The notes beneath the pieces are model-generated. The model was not told the DNA's origin, searched no databases, and was given only the letters and a program-made list of their open reading frames with translations. DNA of 64,000 nt from Limnobacter thiooxidans (GTDB lineage Bacteria > Pseudomonadota > Gammaproteobacteria > Burkholderiales > Burkholderiaceae_B). Both the position numbers and the translations under genes were made by a program. Below are positions 28,013 through 40,748 of this stretch, one piece after another. The stretch lies in NCBI RefSeq assembly GCF_036323495.1, contig NZ_AP028947.1, positions 930,001 to 994,000 on the forward strand, given 5' to 3'. How positions within the stretch are numbered: the first letter of the stretch is position 1; each line of letters opens with the position of its first letter.

Positions 28013-28444
28013 TTAGAAAGGTTTTACGACCACCAAAATGATGGCAATGGCCATGAGTACCACGGGCACTTCATTGAACCAACGGAAGTAGACGTGGCTG
28101 CGGGTGTTCTGGCCGATTTCAAACTTGCGCAGAATGCGGCCACAACTGTAGTGGTAACCGGCAATGATGAACACCACCAGAATTTTGGCGTGAAGCCAGC
28201 CGCTTTGGCCACCCACGCCGATTTGGTAAACACCCACCAGTGCGAAACCCAGCAACAGTGCGGGAATGGCCAGCAAGGTCATGAATTTGTACAGCTTGCG
28301 CGCCATGTGCAGCAAACGGGCGGTGGCTGCAGGTTCTGTTTCCATGGCCAGGTTCACGAAAATGCGGGGCAGGTAAAACAGCCCGGCAAACCACGAGGCC
28401 ACAAACAAAATGTGAAAGGCTTTTACCCAAAGATAACCGTCCAT
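28013..28444 (-). CDS. hemJ: protoporphyrinogen oxidase HemJ
   Basis: A 143-residue membrane protein of the HemJ (UPF0093) family with four hydrophobic helices and the conserved histidine in KAFHILFVASWFAGLFYLPR. It oxidises protoporphyrinogen IX in bacteria that lack HemG or HemY. It lies 26 bases after proA on the minus strand, so it is probably the last gene of the leuS-lptE-holA-proA-hemJ run. Confidence 0.9.
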   Translation of the reverse strand: MDGYLWVKAFHILFVASWFAGLFYLPRIFVNLAMETEPAATARLLHMARKLYKFMTLLAIPALLLGFALVGVYQIGVGGQSGWLHAKILVVFIIAGYHYSCGRILRKFEIGQNTRSHVYFRWFNEVPVVLMAIAIILVVVKPF

Positions 28445-28470
28445 GAACTGCTCCAGTTGGTTCTTGTTAG

Positions 28471-29727
28471 TTAGTTGCGAATTTCACCGTGACCAAACAC
28501 CACGTATTTCTGGCTGGTCAATCCTTCAAGGCCCACCGGGCCGCGTGCGTGAATTTTATCGGTGGAAATGCCAATTTCGGCACCCAGTCCGTATTCAAAT
28601 CCGTCTGCAAACCGGGTGGACGCATTCACCATGACGGAAGCAGAATCCACTTCGCGAACAAAGCGCATGGCGTGGCTGTGATTTTCAGTCACGATGCTGT
28701 CGGTGTGGTGCGAACCGTATTTGTTGATGTGGGCAATTGCTTCGTCCAGGCTGTCGACCACCTTGATCGACAAAATCGGGGCCAGGTATTCGGTGTTCCA
28801 GTCTTCTTCCGTGGCGGCTTTCACGCTGGGCAGCAGGGCCATGGTGCGTTTGCAACCGCGCAATTCAACGCCTTTGGCGGCATAGCGCACGGCCAATTCG
28901 GCCAAGGCCGGTTTGGCCACGTGGGTGTGGACCAACAGGGTTTCCATGGTGTTGCAGGTGCCATAGCGGTGGGTTTTCGCATTCTCGGCGATGTTCACAG
29001 CGTGGGTCATGTTGGCCGATTCATCAATGAACACGTGGCAAATGCCGTCGAGGTGCTTGATCACAGGTACCTTGGCATCGCGTGAAATTCGTTCGATCAA
29101 ACCCTTGCCACCCCGCGGCACAATCACGTCCACGTATTCCGTCATGGTGATCAACGTGCCCACGGCCGCACGGTCGGTGGTGTCGATGACCTGCACCGCA
29201 TCGGCTGGCAAACCTGCTGCTTCAAGGCCTTGGGCCACAATCGCGGCCAGTGCCTGGTTGCAGCGAAAAGCTTCAGACCCACCACGCAAAATGGTGCTGT
29301 TGCCGGATTTGATGCACAAGCCGGCCGCATCAACAGTCACATTCGGACGGCTTTCATAAATGATACCGATCACGCCCAAGGGCACGCGCATTTTACCCAC
29401 CTGGATGCCGGAAGGGCGGTTTTTAAAGTCGGTCATCTCGCCAATCGGGTCGGGCAACTGGGCAATTTGCTCAAGGCCCTGCGCCATGGTTTCAATGGCT
29501 TTGTCGTTCAGTGCCAGGCGATCCAGCAAGGCCTCTTCAAGGCCATTGGCTTTGGCTTGAGCCAGGTCTTCCTGATTGGCTTCGGTCAATGCGGCCTTGT
29601 TGGCGCGAATCAGCTTGGCTGTTTCCAGCAGGGCCTGATTTTTTGCGTGGGTGTTGGCCTTGGCCATGTACACCGCTGCTGCGCGGGCTTTTTTGCCGAT
29701 GGCCAGGATTTGGTCTTCAATGCTCAT
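28471..29727 (-). CDS. proA: gamma-glutamyl phosphate reductase
   Basis: A 418-residue aldehyde-dehydrogenase-superfamily enzyme that makes glutamate 5-semialdehyde in proline synthesis. It has [20 protein letters not shown], the nucleotide region PRGGKGLI, and the catalytic cysteine in [13 protein letters not shown] chose the ATG at 29727 (MSIEDQI); the frame extends to 29778 inside holA. The proB partner is not in the window. Confidence 0.95.
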   Translation of the reverse strand: MSIEDQILAIGKKARAAAVYMAKANTHAKNQALLETAKLIRANKAALTEANQEDLAQAKANGLEEALLDRLALNDKAIETMAQGLEQIAQLPDPIGEMTDFKNRPSGIQVGKMRVPLGVIGIIYESRPNVTVDAAGLCIKSGNSTILRGGSEAFRCNQALAAIVAQGLEAAGLPADAVQVIDTTDRAAVGTLITMTEYVDVIVPRGGKGLIERISRDAKVPVIKHLDGICHVFIDESANMTHAVNIAENAKTHRYGTCNTMETLLVHTHVAKPALAELAVRYAAKGVELRGCKRTMALLPSVKAATEEDWNTEYLAPILSIKVVDSLDEAIAHINKYGSHHTDSIVTENHSHAMRFVREVDSASVMVNASTRFADGFEYGLGAEIGISTDKIHARGPVGLEGLTSQKYVVFGHGEIRN

Positions 29728-29765
29728 GATACTTGCTCGGTATTGGGTACTTGGTATTTGTTGGT

Positions 29766-30806
29766 TCAAGTGTTCCACAGTTCGGGCGGCTCAATGCCAG
29801 CCACGCCCAAACCAATGATTTCAAACAGGGTCCAGGGGTTGCCCTGTTTCATGCCCTTGATGGTTTTTTCGGCGGCATAGCACCAGCCAGTCAATTTTTG
29901 CAGGCTGCCCGGGTTGTGTCGTTTCAGCGCAGCAGCAATGTGATTCTGCCGCTGTCCCCAAATTCTATTTTGACGGCAGGCATCCGACAAAGACATTCCG
30001 CGTCTCATGGCTTGCTGTGTGTCGCGAATGGCACGAATTTCTTCCTGAAGCGCCCACAGTACCAGCGTGGGTGCTTCGCCTTCCGCTTCCAGGCCTTCCA
30101 CCATGCGGGTAATTCGTTTCACGTCACCGGCCAGTAGGCTTGCACCCAAGTCGAACACATTGAAACGTGCCGAGTTGGCCACCATGCCTTGAACCTGTTC
30201 AATGTCCACGGCCCCTTGGTGTTCCAGCGCCAGTTTTTCAATGGTTTGGTGAGCCACCAGCAGGTTGCCTTCGGTTTTTTCTGCAAGCCAGGCGCAGGTT
30301 TCGCGATTCAGTTGCACGCCCTTGCGTTTGGCCGCCTGCGCAATCCAGCCGGGCAGGGTGTCTGCACCAATCGGTTTGCAGATCACTTCTGTGCCCTTGG
30401 CCAGAAGCTCCGCAAACCCGGCGCTTTTCTCCTGCGTTTTGTTCAGCTTGGGTGCGTTCACCAGCAGGTGGTGGCCGGTGTCACCCGCTGCAATCCACTG
30501 TGCCGCTTTGCCCAGTGCTTCTGCCGCTTCCTTGCTCAGCTTCGGTTGGCTGATGCGCAAATCAACCAGAGACACATCGCCAAACAGCGAGGCTTCGGCA
30601 AACAGGGACAAGAATTCCTGCGGGTCAAACTGGCGATCAACTTCCACAATTTGACGCTGGTAGTCCGTCTGCTTTTTTAAACGTGTGCGATACAGGTCTG
30701 CGGCCTGGGTGGCGAACAAGGGCTCGTCGGTGAACACGCACAGCAGCTGAGGCAATGCTTGATTGCCTGTGTCAGCAAGCCAGGTGTCCAGCGCAATCTG
30801 TTTCAC
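29766..30806 (-). CDS. holA: DNA polymerase III subunit delta
   Basis: A 346-residue clamp-loader subunit that opens the beta clamp. The AAA+-like fold shows the family pattern ([19 protein letters not shown] near the N-terminus, [12 protein letters not shown] near the C-terminus) with no functional Walker motif, as expected for delta. The start is a GTG at 30806, overlapping the lptE stop as GTGA, so translation is coupled to lptE. That order is common in proteobacteria. Confidence 0.92.
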   Translation of the reverse strand: MKQIALDTWLADTGNQALPQLLCVFTDEPLFATQAADLYRTRLKKQTDYQRQIVEVDRQFDPQEFLSLFAEASLFGDVSLVDLRISQPKLSKEAAEALGKAAQWIAAGDTGHHLLVNAPKLNKTQEKSAGFAELLAKGTEVICKPIGADTLPGWIAQAAKRKGVQLNRETCAWLAEKTEGNLLVAHQTIEKLALEHQGAVDIEQVQGMVANSARFNVFDLGASLLAGDVKRITRMVEGLEAEGEAPTLVLWALQEEIRAIRDTQQAMRRGMSLSDACRQNRIWGQRQNHIAAALKRHNPGSLQKLTGWCYAAEKTIKGMKQGNPWTLFEIIGLGVAGIEPPELWNT

Positions 30807-31309
30807 TTGGCTGTTTGCCCCTTTGGTACTTGCAAGGCGCTCAGGCGACCGGTGATTTGGCGCGCAATGTCGCGTTGCATTTCTGTGGTCAGCTGGTTTT
30901 CTTCCGCTTCCTTGCCGAGAATCTGGTCGTCGGTGTAGGTCAGTTCGCGGCGCTGGCTCAACTGGCTGGTGGCGATCAGGAAGTCGCCATTTTTATCCGT
31001 CACGCTGTAAAACAGTTCGTAGGTGATCCGCACTTCGCGGGCCCGGCCCGTGGCGCTGAAAGTCACGATGCTGCGGTCGCGGGTTTCCCGGATCAAATTC
31101 AGCTTCAAGGGTGCGCCTTCGGGCGGATTCACTTTGAGGTTCAGGATTTGAAGCTGCAAGTCCATGTTGCGGTTCATTTCAGCATTTTCCATGCCGCGCA
31201 ATTCGATTTTGTCGAAATCAAAGTCGTATTGCCCTCGCAGTTGAAAACCGCAGGCGGCCAGCACCAGTGCGGTGCTCAGCAGGGCGATGGCTTGAATGAA
31301 TCGTTTCAT
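30803..31309 (-). CDS. lptE: LPS-assembly lipoprotein LptE
   Basis: A 168-residue outer-membrane lipoprotein that plugs the LptD barrel. The signal peptide ends in lipobox LAAC near residue 20, directly before the family motif GFQLRG. The ATG at 31309 starts the signal peptide; a longer frame runs back into leuS. It lies 40 bases after leuS and overlaps holA, the standard leuS-lptE-holA arrangement. Confidence 0.93.
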   Translation of the reverse strand: MKRFIQAIALLSTALVLAACGFQLRGQYDFDFDKIELRGMENAEMNRNMDLQLQILNLKVNPPEGAPLKLNLIRETRDRSIVTFSATGRAREVRITYELFYSVTDKNGDFLIATSQLSQRRELTYTDDQILGKEAEENQLTTEMQRDIARQITGRLSALQVPKGQTAK

Positions 31310-31349
31310 GAGGACTCGCTTTGTGTTGAGGTCGGTGTTGGGTTTTAAC

Positions 31350-35073
<3,724 letters not shown>

Positions 35074-35077
<4 letters not shown>

Positions 35078-35964
35078 CGCATGGCTTTTTCCTTCAACTG
35101 GGCCGGGTCTTGAACAATGGCGGTGGCCCAGACCATTGTGGCGGCTTGCCTTGATTTGCGTGAATCGACAGGTTGGGGGTTGGGGTCAAATTGCTCGGCT
35201 TGATCGGGGCTGGCCGATGTGCCTGCCAAAGGGTCTGCTGTGTTGGTGTCAATCTGTACTGCCTTTGGTTTGCCAAACAGTACTGATAAACCGGCTAGCG
35301 CAAACAAAGCCACAGCAACAAGTAAACCGACCTTCCAGTGACGTTTGAATTTGGCAGGCTTGGCGCTCATGGGCATCGATGCAACAATGTGTGCAGCACG
35401 TTTGTCAGCTCCAGTCGACAAAATGCCTTGGTACCTGGGGTTCTTGTCATCGGTCAATATTCGATAAAGCCTGATTTCAGGCGCAGCATCACCTTTGGCC
35501 GCAAAGGTGCTTGCAAACTCACAAGGCACCTCTGACTGATTCATGGCCAAGTACACCGCCTCCGTGAAATAAATCTCGTTGGCTGTCGTGGCTTTCTCTA
35601 TCTTCGCGGCGACATTCACAGGGTCACCAAATACATCCGTGTCGGTCACCGCCACTTCACCACAGTTGACGCTGATCTTGATGTGAATTCGGGTCTGTTC
35701 TGGCGCTTCATGATTGTGCACATGAAGGGCATGCTGCAGGCAAATTGCGCAGTGCAGTGCATCGGTTGGGCTTTCAAAGGTGAGTAGAAACGCATCTCCG
35801 ATTGATTTGACAATCGTGCCGCCCCATTGCCGAATCACGGGGGTAAGCAGTGCGTTATGAATTTCCAGGCGTGCCATCATGTCATTGCGACTGCTGGTAC
35901 TGGTTTGCCGGGTAAATCCACAGATGTCGGTAAACATTACGGTGAGATTTTTGTGGGTGTACAT
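35074..35964 (-). CDS. membrane-anchored class III adenylate/guanylate cyclase
   Basis: A 296-residue protein whose catalytic domain starts almost at residue 1, so there is no N-terminal sensor. The metal-binding aspartates are D13 (FTDICGF) and D57 (KSIGDAFL). The substrate-selecting pair looks like K53 and D110, which favours cAMP. The transition-state Asn is present (N117), but the usual Arg is Lys (K121 in VNVAAK). One membrane helix (about 212-232) follows, then a tail of about 60 residues rich in Asp, Pro and Gln, predicted to be periplasmic. It is divergent from uvrD. Confidence 0.85.
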
Positions 35965-36065
35965 CCTTTGATTGCGGCCTGGCGGGAAAGCGCTTGATTA
36001 TCGGCGCAAATGCTTGCCGTTGAACAATGGTAGTTCGGGTCAAGTTCGGGTCGAAGGGGAAATCA

Positions 36066-36081
36066 CTGTTAAAATCACCAG
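36066..36081. promoter_or_regulatory. uvrD: possible LexA box upstream of uvrD
   Basis: CTG-N10-CAG, with an A/T-rich left half, lies 28 bases before the uvrD start. The spacing matches the LexA operator and uvrD is an SOS gene in E. coli, but the right half is a poor match to the consensus. Confidence 0.35.
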
Positions 36082-36108
36082 CAAAACCCAATTCTGATGT
36101 GAGAAGCC

Positions 36109-38340
36109 GTGTCCCTACTCGATAGCCTGAACCCCGAACAACTGGCAGCAGTGACCTTGCCGCGTGAATCCGCCCTGATTCTTGCCGGTGCCGGAAGTGG
36201 CAAAACCAAGGTGCTCACGGCCCGAATCGCTTGGCTGATCCAGACCGGGCAGGTCGGGCCCAACGGGGTGTTGGCTGTCACTTTCACGAACAAGGCGTCC
36301 AAGGAAATGCTTCACCGCATTTCCACCATGTTGCCAATCAACACCCGCAGCATGTGGGTGGGCACCTTCCACGGGCTTTGTAACCGCATGTTGCGGGCCC
36401 ACTGGAAGGAAGCGGGTTTGCCGCAGGCCTTCCAGATTCTGGACATGCAGGACCAGCTTTCCGCCATCAAGCGCATGTACAAGGTGCTGGGTATTGACGC
36501 TGAAAAATTTCCGCCCAAGCAACTGAGCTATTTTGTAGGTTCGGCCAAGGACCAGGGCCTGCGCCCCAAAGATGTTGAAGCCCATGATGAATACCACCGC
36601 ATGATGGTTCGCCTTTACGAGGCCTATGAAGCGCAATGCCAGCGTGAAGGCGTGGTGGATTTTGCAGAACTGTTGTTGCGCTCGTTCGAATTGCTGGGGG
36701 CCAACCCCACGCTGCGGGAGCATTACCAGGCCCGTTTCAAATACATCCTGGTCGACGAGTTTCAGGACACCAACAGCCTGCAATACAACTGGTTGAAGCG
36801 TTTAGCCGGGCCCCAAGGTTGTATTTTTGCGGTGGGCGATGATGACCAGTCCATTTACGCCTTTCGCGGTGCACGCGTGGCCAACATGGTGCAGTTTGAG
36901 AACGACTTCAATGTGCAGAACCGGATCAAGCTGGAACAGAATTACCGATCGGTTGGCAATGTGCTGAAAGCCGCCAACGTGCTGATTGCCCACAACAAGG
37001 CCCGCTTGGGCAAAGAATTGTGGACTGAGGCGGGCGAGGGTGAGGCCATTCGAGTGTATGAGGCCACCAGCGACCAGGACGAGGCGGCCTTCATCATTGA
37101 CCGCATCAAGAAACTGGTTTTGGAAGAGGGGTACAGCCGGTCTGATATCGCGATTCTGTACCGTTCCAATGCGCAATCCCGCGTGGTGGAGCAGGCCCTG
37201 TTCAATGCCGGCATGCCGTACCGTGTATACGGCGGTTTGCGGTTTTTTGAACGTGCGGAAATCAAGCACGCGCTGGCCTATTTGCGGTTGATGGACAACG
37301 CCGACGACGACAATTCCTTTTCACGCGTGGTGAATTTTCCTGCACGCGGCATTGGTGCGCGCAGCGTGGAGCAACTTCAGGATATCTCGACGGCTCAGGC
37401 TACGTCGCTTTACCGCGCCATTCACCGCATGGAAGGCCGTGCACAGGCAGGTTTGAAAAAGTTTGCTGATTTGATTGAGCGCATGCGCTTTGAAACCCGC
37501 GGCTTGAGCCTGCCCGATCTGGTCGACAAAGTGATCAATGAATCGGGCTTGATTGCCCATTTTCAGGCCGACAAAGACGGCGAAGACCGCGTTGAAAACT
37601 TGAAAGAACTGGTCAACGCGGCCGCTTCTTTTTCAATTGCAGAAGGCTATTACCGCGATGCGGCCGCCACCATGGTTGATGAGGAAAAGCTGATTACGCC
37701 TCTGGCTGATTTTCTTTCACATGCTTCACTCGAAGCGGGGGACAACGCAGCGGCCGCGGGGCAGGATGCCATTCAGTTGATGACAGCACATTCCGCCAAG
37801 GGGCTTGAATTCAAATGCGTGTTTGTCACCGGGCTGGAAGAAGGTTTGTTCCCGCACGAAAACAGCATTGGCAATTCCGTTGAGGGAGGCGATGGCACCA
37901 GCGTGGAGGCGGTGGAAGAAGAGCGCCGACTGATGTATGTGGCGATTACCCGCGCACGGGAACAGCTGTTTTTGAGCCATGCCCAGCAGCGCATGCTGCA
38001 TGGCCAGATTCGCTACCACCTGCGATCACGTTTTCTGGACGAGTTGCCTGAAGAGGTGTTGAAGTGGCTGACCCCCAAGCGGGCGCACATCGCCAGCCAG
38101 GGTTGGGACGCACTTGACTCCAAAGTATGGGGGCAAAACAAAACCCTGAATGTGGGGTACAGCAACAAGACCAGCAAGCGACCTTATGACATTGGCACTG
38201 GCGTCAGCCATGCCAAATTTGGCAGTGGGGTGGTGGTGTCCTATGAAGGCGAGGGAGACGACCAAAGAATTCAAATCAACTTTGGTCGCCAAGGGATGAA
38301 GTGGCTCATGTTGAGTTTGGCGAAGCTGGAACGCAGCTGA
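36109..38340 (+). CDS. uvrD: ATP-dependent DNA helicase UvrD/PcrA
   Basis: A 743-residue superfamily 1A helicase for nucleotide-excision and mismatch repair. Motifs in order: Walker A GAGSGKT (residues 27-33), TFTNKASKEM, GTFHGLC, DEFQDTN, DDDQSIYAFRGA, QNYRS, TAHSAKGLEF and VAITRAREQL. The C-terminal Tudor-like region has VSHAKFGSGVVV. The start is a GTG at 36109, the first codon giving the family N-terminus SLLDSLNPEQ. Rep is less likely because of the C-terminal tail. Confidence 0.95.
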   Translation: MSLLDSLNPEQLAAVTLPRESALILAGAGSGKTKVLTARIAWLIQTGQVGPNGVLAVTFTNKASKEMLHRISTMLPINTRSMWVGTFHGLCNRMLRAHWKEAGLPQAFQILDMQDQLSAIKRMYKVLGIDAEKFPPKQLSYFVGSAKDQGLRPKDVEAHDEYHRMMVRLYEAYEAQCQREGVVDFAELLLRSFELLGANPTLREHYQARFKYILVDEFQDTNSLQYNWLKRLAGPQGCIFAVGDDDQSIYAFRGARVANMVQFENDFNVQNRIKLEQNYRSVGNVLKAANVLIAHNKARLGKELWTEAGEGEAIRVYEATSDQDEAAFIIDRIKKLVLEEGYSRSDIAILYRSNAQSRVVEQALFNAGMPYRVYGGLRFFERAEIKHALAYLRLMDNADDDNSFSRVVNFPARGIGARSVEQLQDISTAQATSLYRAIHRMEGRAQAGLKKFADLIERMRFETRGLSLPDLVDKVINESGLIAHFQADKDGEDRVENLKELVNAAASFSIAEGYYRDAAATMVDEEKLITPLADFLSHASLEAGDNAAAAGQDAIQLMTAHSAKGLEFKCVFVTGLEEGLFPHENSIGNSVEGGDGTSVEAVEEERRLMYVAITRAREQLFLSHAQQRMLHGQIRYHLRSRFLDELPEEVLKWLTPKRAHIASQGWDALDSKVWGQNKTLNVGYSNKTSKRPYDIGTGVSHAKFGSGVVVSYEGEGDDQRIQINFGRQGMKWLMLSLAKLERS

Positions 38341-38398
38341 TTGCGTTGTCAAGTTGTCGCCAGGTTATAGCCAACTCGACAGGGTTGCCATGTCATCG

Positions 38399-38588
38399 CC
38401 AGCTCGACAAAGTTGCCCGATTCCGCACTGAAAACCGCTTGATCCCTTTTTGAATTGATTTTTGCTCACCGAATCAGGCAAAACAGACGGCCTGATTCGG
38501 TGTCAGCTTGCAGCCGAACGCAGCGAATCAATTCAAGCGGGGCGGTTTTCTTGAATGTGCGGAACAGGCAAACCCACTGCCGAGTTGG
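38399..38588. repeat. long imperfect palindrome 1 between uvrD and the BPSS1780 gene
   Basis: Nested arms share one centre near 38485. Perfect pairs: CACCGAATCAGGC/GCCTGATTCGGTG (38467-38479 with 38490-38502), TTGAATTGATT/AATCAATTCAA (38450-38460 with 38526-38536), GAAAACCGC/GCGGTTTTC (38430-38438 with 38542-38550), TTCCGCAC/GTGCGGAA (38421-38428 with 38557-38564), and TTGCC/GGCAA. The outermost arm is CCAGCTCG/CGAGTTGG with one G-T. No gene is seen in 38341-38892. Confidence 0.85.
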
Positions 38589-38612
38589 CTGCGTTGTTAG
38601 CGCTTGAGACTT

Positions 38613-38718
38613 GCCAACCAGATCTGGTCAGGACGTGGGCGGTTGATAAATTACCGTCCGCTCACTGGTCACTGGTCATGATGAGGAGCAATCGTTAGCG
38701 TTGTCCTGATCGCTTGGC
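38613..38718. repeat. imperfect palindrome 2 in the same gap
   Basis: The outer arms are GCCAA/TTGGC (38613-38617 with 38714-38718) and TCAGGAC/GTCCTGA (38628-38634 with 38703-38709). Inside are a 10-base self-palindrome CCAGATCTGG (38618-38627), a hairpin GTGGGCGG/CCGCTCAC (38635-38642 with 38658-38665, one G-T), and a tandem CACTGGT repeat near 38663. GCGTTGT recurs at 38343, 38591 and 38699. Confidence 0.65.
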
Positions 38719-38723
38719 CTTCA

Positions 38724-38847
38724 AGAAAACCTGCCCGTTTGAATTCACACGTCACGGTCGACCACAGGTCGACACCGAGACTCGGCCATGTTTTTTGCCG
38801 AGCTCGGTGAGTCAGTGCGAATTCAAAAAGGGGAATTCAGGTTTTCT
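38724..38847. repeat. long imperfect palindrome 3 in the same gap
   Basis: The nested arms are AGAAAACCTG/CAGGTTTTCT (38724-38733 with 38838-38847), CCC/GGG, and TTTGAATTC/GAATTCAAA (38738-38746 with 38819-38827). The core CACCGAG-A-CTCGGC pairs with GCCGAG-CTCGGTG (38773-38786 with 38797-38809) around the loop CATGTTTTTT. A direct repeat GGTCGAC at 38757 and 38767 lies on the left arm. Confidence 0.8.
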
Positions 38848-38892
38848 GGCAAGTGATTGGGATTCGTGACGATTGAGACGCATCCGGATCGT

Positions 38893-39687
38893 TCAAGCCG
38901 TTGGATCGTGCTCAAACACCGCCTTGTACGTGGGGTAAAACGTGCACAAGGACACCGCCATCACCAGGGCCACACACATCATGTTCAAGGCACTGACAAA
39001 CGGCGCCGGCAAGCCCAACAAGGTAAACAGCACTACAAACACCGACGAGAAACCAATGCCCAGTATCAACCAGCCCATGCCGTAAATCAGGAAGCTGCTT
39101 TTGTTGCGCCACACGGCAACCCAGCTTGAGAACAGCGCCTGCATGGGTTTCATGTTGTGCCAAACCACCAGCACGGGCGCAAACCAGAACGCCAGCAACA
39201 CGGGAATGCTGCTGACACCGACAAACAGCATGTACAGCACGGTGTACTCCATGAAGGCCGCAGAAGTGGCCGGGTCGGCTTTTTGAAAGTCTTCCACTGT
39301 CATGGTAGGTTGGGCACCCAGTGCCAGATAAGCCAGCAGACGGATCAGGGCGAAGCACGCGGTGTAGATTGCCCCCAAGGTAATCAGGGACTGCAAATGC
39401 TTCCGGTTGTCCTGGTTGAATGCGGTGAACAGCACGCTTGGCCCAACACGTAAACCCTGCTGCCCCATTTTTCCGGCCAACATGATGCCAAAGCCCAGAG
39501 CGGGCGATGCAATGGCCACCGCAGCCGCGCCTACGAAGGGAATCAATACGCCGATGAACAGGATGATGAACAGGTAAGTGTTGCCAAACAAAAACATCTC
39601 ACCCGGTTTTTTGCGGAAAAGCTGCACGCCTTGCATTAGCCAGTCCCAGCCAGCGCTTGGTGGGCATGTATGTACGTAATTGGCCAA
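38893..39687 (-). CDS. BPSS1780-family membrane protein
   Basis: A 264-residue integral membrane protein with about six hydrophobic segments, matching the BPSS1780 family found in Burkholderiales. The function is unknown. The likely start is a TTG at 39687 preceded by AAGGA about eight bases upstream; no ATG gives the family N-terminus. It lies 11 bases after thrB, a pairing conserved in related genomes, so it is probably co-transcribed. Confidence 0.75.
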   Translation of the reverse strand: MANYVHTCPPSAGWDWLMQGVQLFRKKPGEMFLFGNTYLFIILFIGVLIPFVGAAAVAIASPALGFGIMLAGKMGQQGLRVGPSVLFTAFNQDNRKHLQSLITLGAIYTACFALIRLLAYLALGAQPTMTVEDFQKADPATSAAFMEYTVLYMLFVGVSSIPVLLAFWFAPVLVVWHNMKPMQALFSSWVAVWRNKSSFLIYGMGWLILGIGFSSVFVVLFTLLGLPAPFVSALNMMCVALVMAVSLCTFYPTYKAVFEHDPTA

Positions 39688-39698
39688 TTGATACTTCC

Positions 39699-40661
39699 TT
39701 AAACCGTTTGTGGAGCAATAGGTACACCGCGACGGCGGGCCAGCAACACGCGCTCGAAGTGTCTGGGGTCTTTGACGTTCAGCACTTCTGCTTCACGTGG
39801 CATGTAAAAGTCAAAAAGCCGTGATGTCCAGAAACGCAGGCTGGCAGAGCGAAGCATGTCTTGCCACAGTCTGCATTCAGGTTCGCTGAGGCTGCGAACT
39901 GCCTGATATCCCTCAAGCAAGGCCTGAATTGAATCGATTTTGAATTCGCCTGTTTCCAGGTCGATACACCAATCGTTTGCAGTCACTGCCAGGTCAAACA
40001 GGAATGTGTCCACACCTGCAAAATAGAAATCAATCACGCCACCCAGCTGGTCGCCCTGCATCAAGGCGTTGTCTCTGAACAGGTCCGCATGCACTGCGCC
40101 CTTGGGCAGGCTCAGGAAATCTGCCTGTTTCGAGACGGCTTTCTGGTGATTGACTTCATCGACAAGAAGGTTGCGAACATCTTCGGGCAAGTGCGCTTCA
40201 AGTTCGCTGACGGCCCCTTCAATCCACCCGAGCCCCCGTGGGTTGGGTGTATTGCAGTCAAAGTCGGCCACAGCCAAATGCGCCTTGGCGCTGAAGCTGC
40301 CAATTTCGCGACATTGGGCCGGGTTGGGGAGATCCACAGATTTTCCGCTCAGGCAATTGACCAGGGTCGCGGGCTTGTCATGCAGTGTATTGAACAATTC
40401 ACCTGACATGTTGGCAATTGGCCCTGGCACAGCCAGGCCTTTTTTGGCCAGGTGTTTCATCAAACCGAGGTAAAACGGCAGATCTTCCGCCTTCAATTTT
40501 TCGAAAATGGTGAGAACGTAACGTCCAGCCGTGGTGGTCACAAAGTAATTGGTGTTTTCAATCCCGGACTCAATGCCCTCAAAGGAAATCAGGTTTCCGC
40601 AGTCACGGTCTTGCAACCATTCTTGGAGCTCGTCTTGGGTGATGCGTGTAAAAACAGCCAT
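39699..40661 (-). CDS. thrB: homoserine kinase (ThrB, aminoglycoside-phosphotransferase fold)
   Basis: A 320-residue kinase of the choline-kinase/APH fold rather than the GHMP type of enterobacteria, as usual in betaproteobacteria and pseudomonads. It has the N-terminal nucleotide-loop region ESGIENTNYFV, the catalytic loop HADLFRDN near residue 192, and the metal-binding GVIDFYFAG. It phosphorylates homoserine for threonine synthesis. The next gene in the operon is the BPSS1780 membrane protein. Confidence 0.93.
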   Translation of the reverse strand: MAVFTRITQDELQEWLQDRDCGNLISFEGIESGIENTNYFVTTTAGRYVLTIFEKLKAEDLPFYLGLMKHLAKKGLAVPGPIANMSGELFNTLHDKPATLVNCLSGKSVDLPNPAQCREIGSFSAKAHLAVADFDCNTPNPRGLGWIEGAVSELEAHLPEDVRNLLVDEVNHQKAVSKQADFLSLPKGAVHADLFRDNALMQGDQLGGVIDFYFAGVDTFLFDLAVTANDWCIDLETGEFKIDSIQALLEGYQAVRSLSEPECRLWQDMLRSASLRFWTSRLFDFYMPREAEVLNVKDPRHFERVLLARRRGVPIAPQTV

Positions 40662-40748
40662 TCAAAATCCTGAGAGGGTGAACAATCACGGGGCAGATCA
40701 CGGGTTTGCACGTTGGCAACCCGGATTTTACCCGTGTTTGGTCTCTCT

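Noticed and set aside
38857..39129. 90-codon plus-strand frame at the start of the BPSS1780 gene
   Set aside because: It is antisense to a recognised membrane-protein gene and has Arg/His/Gln-rich shadow composition.
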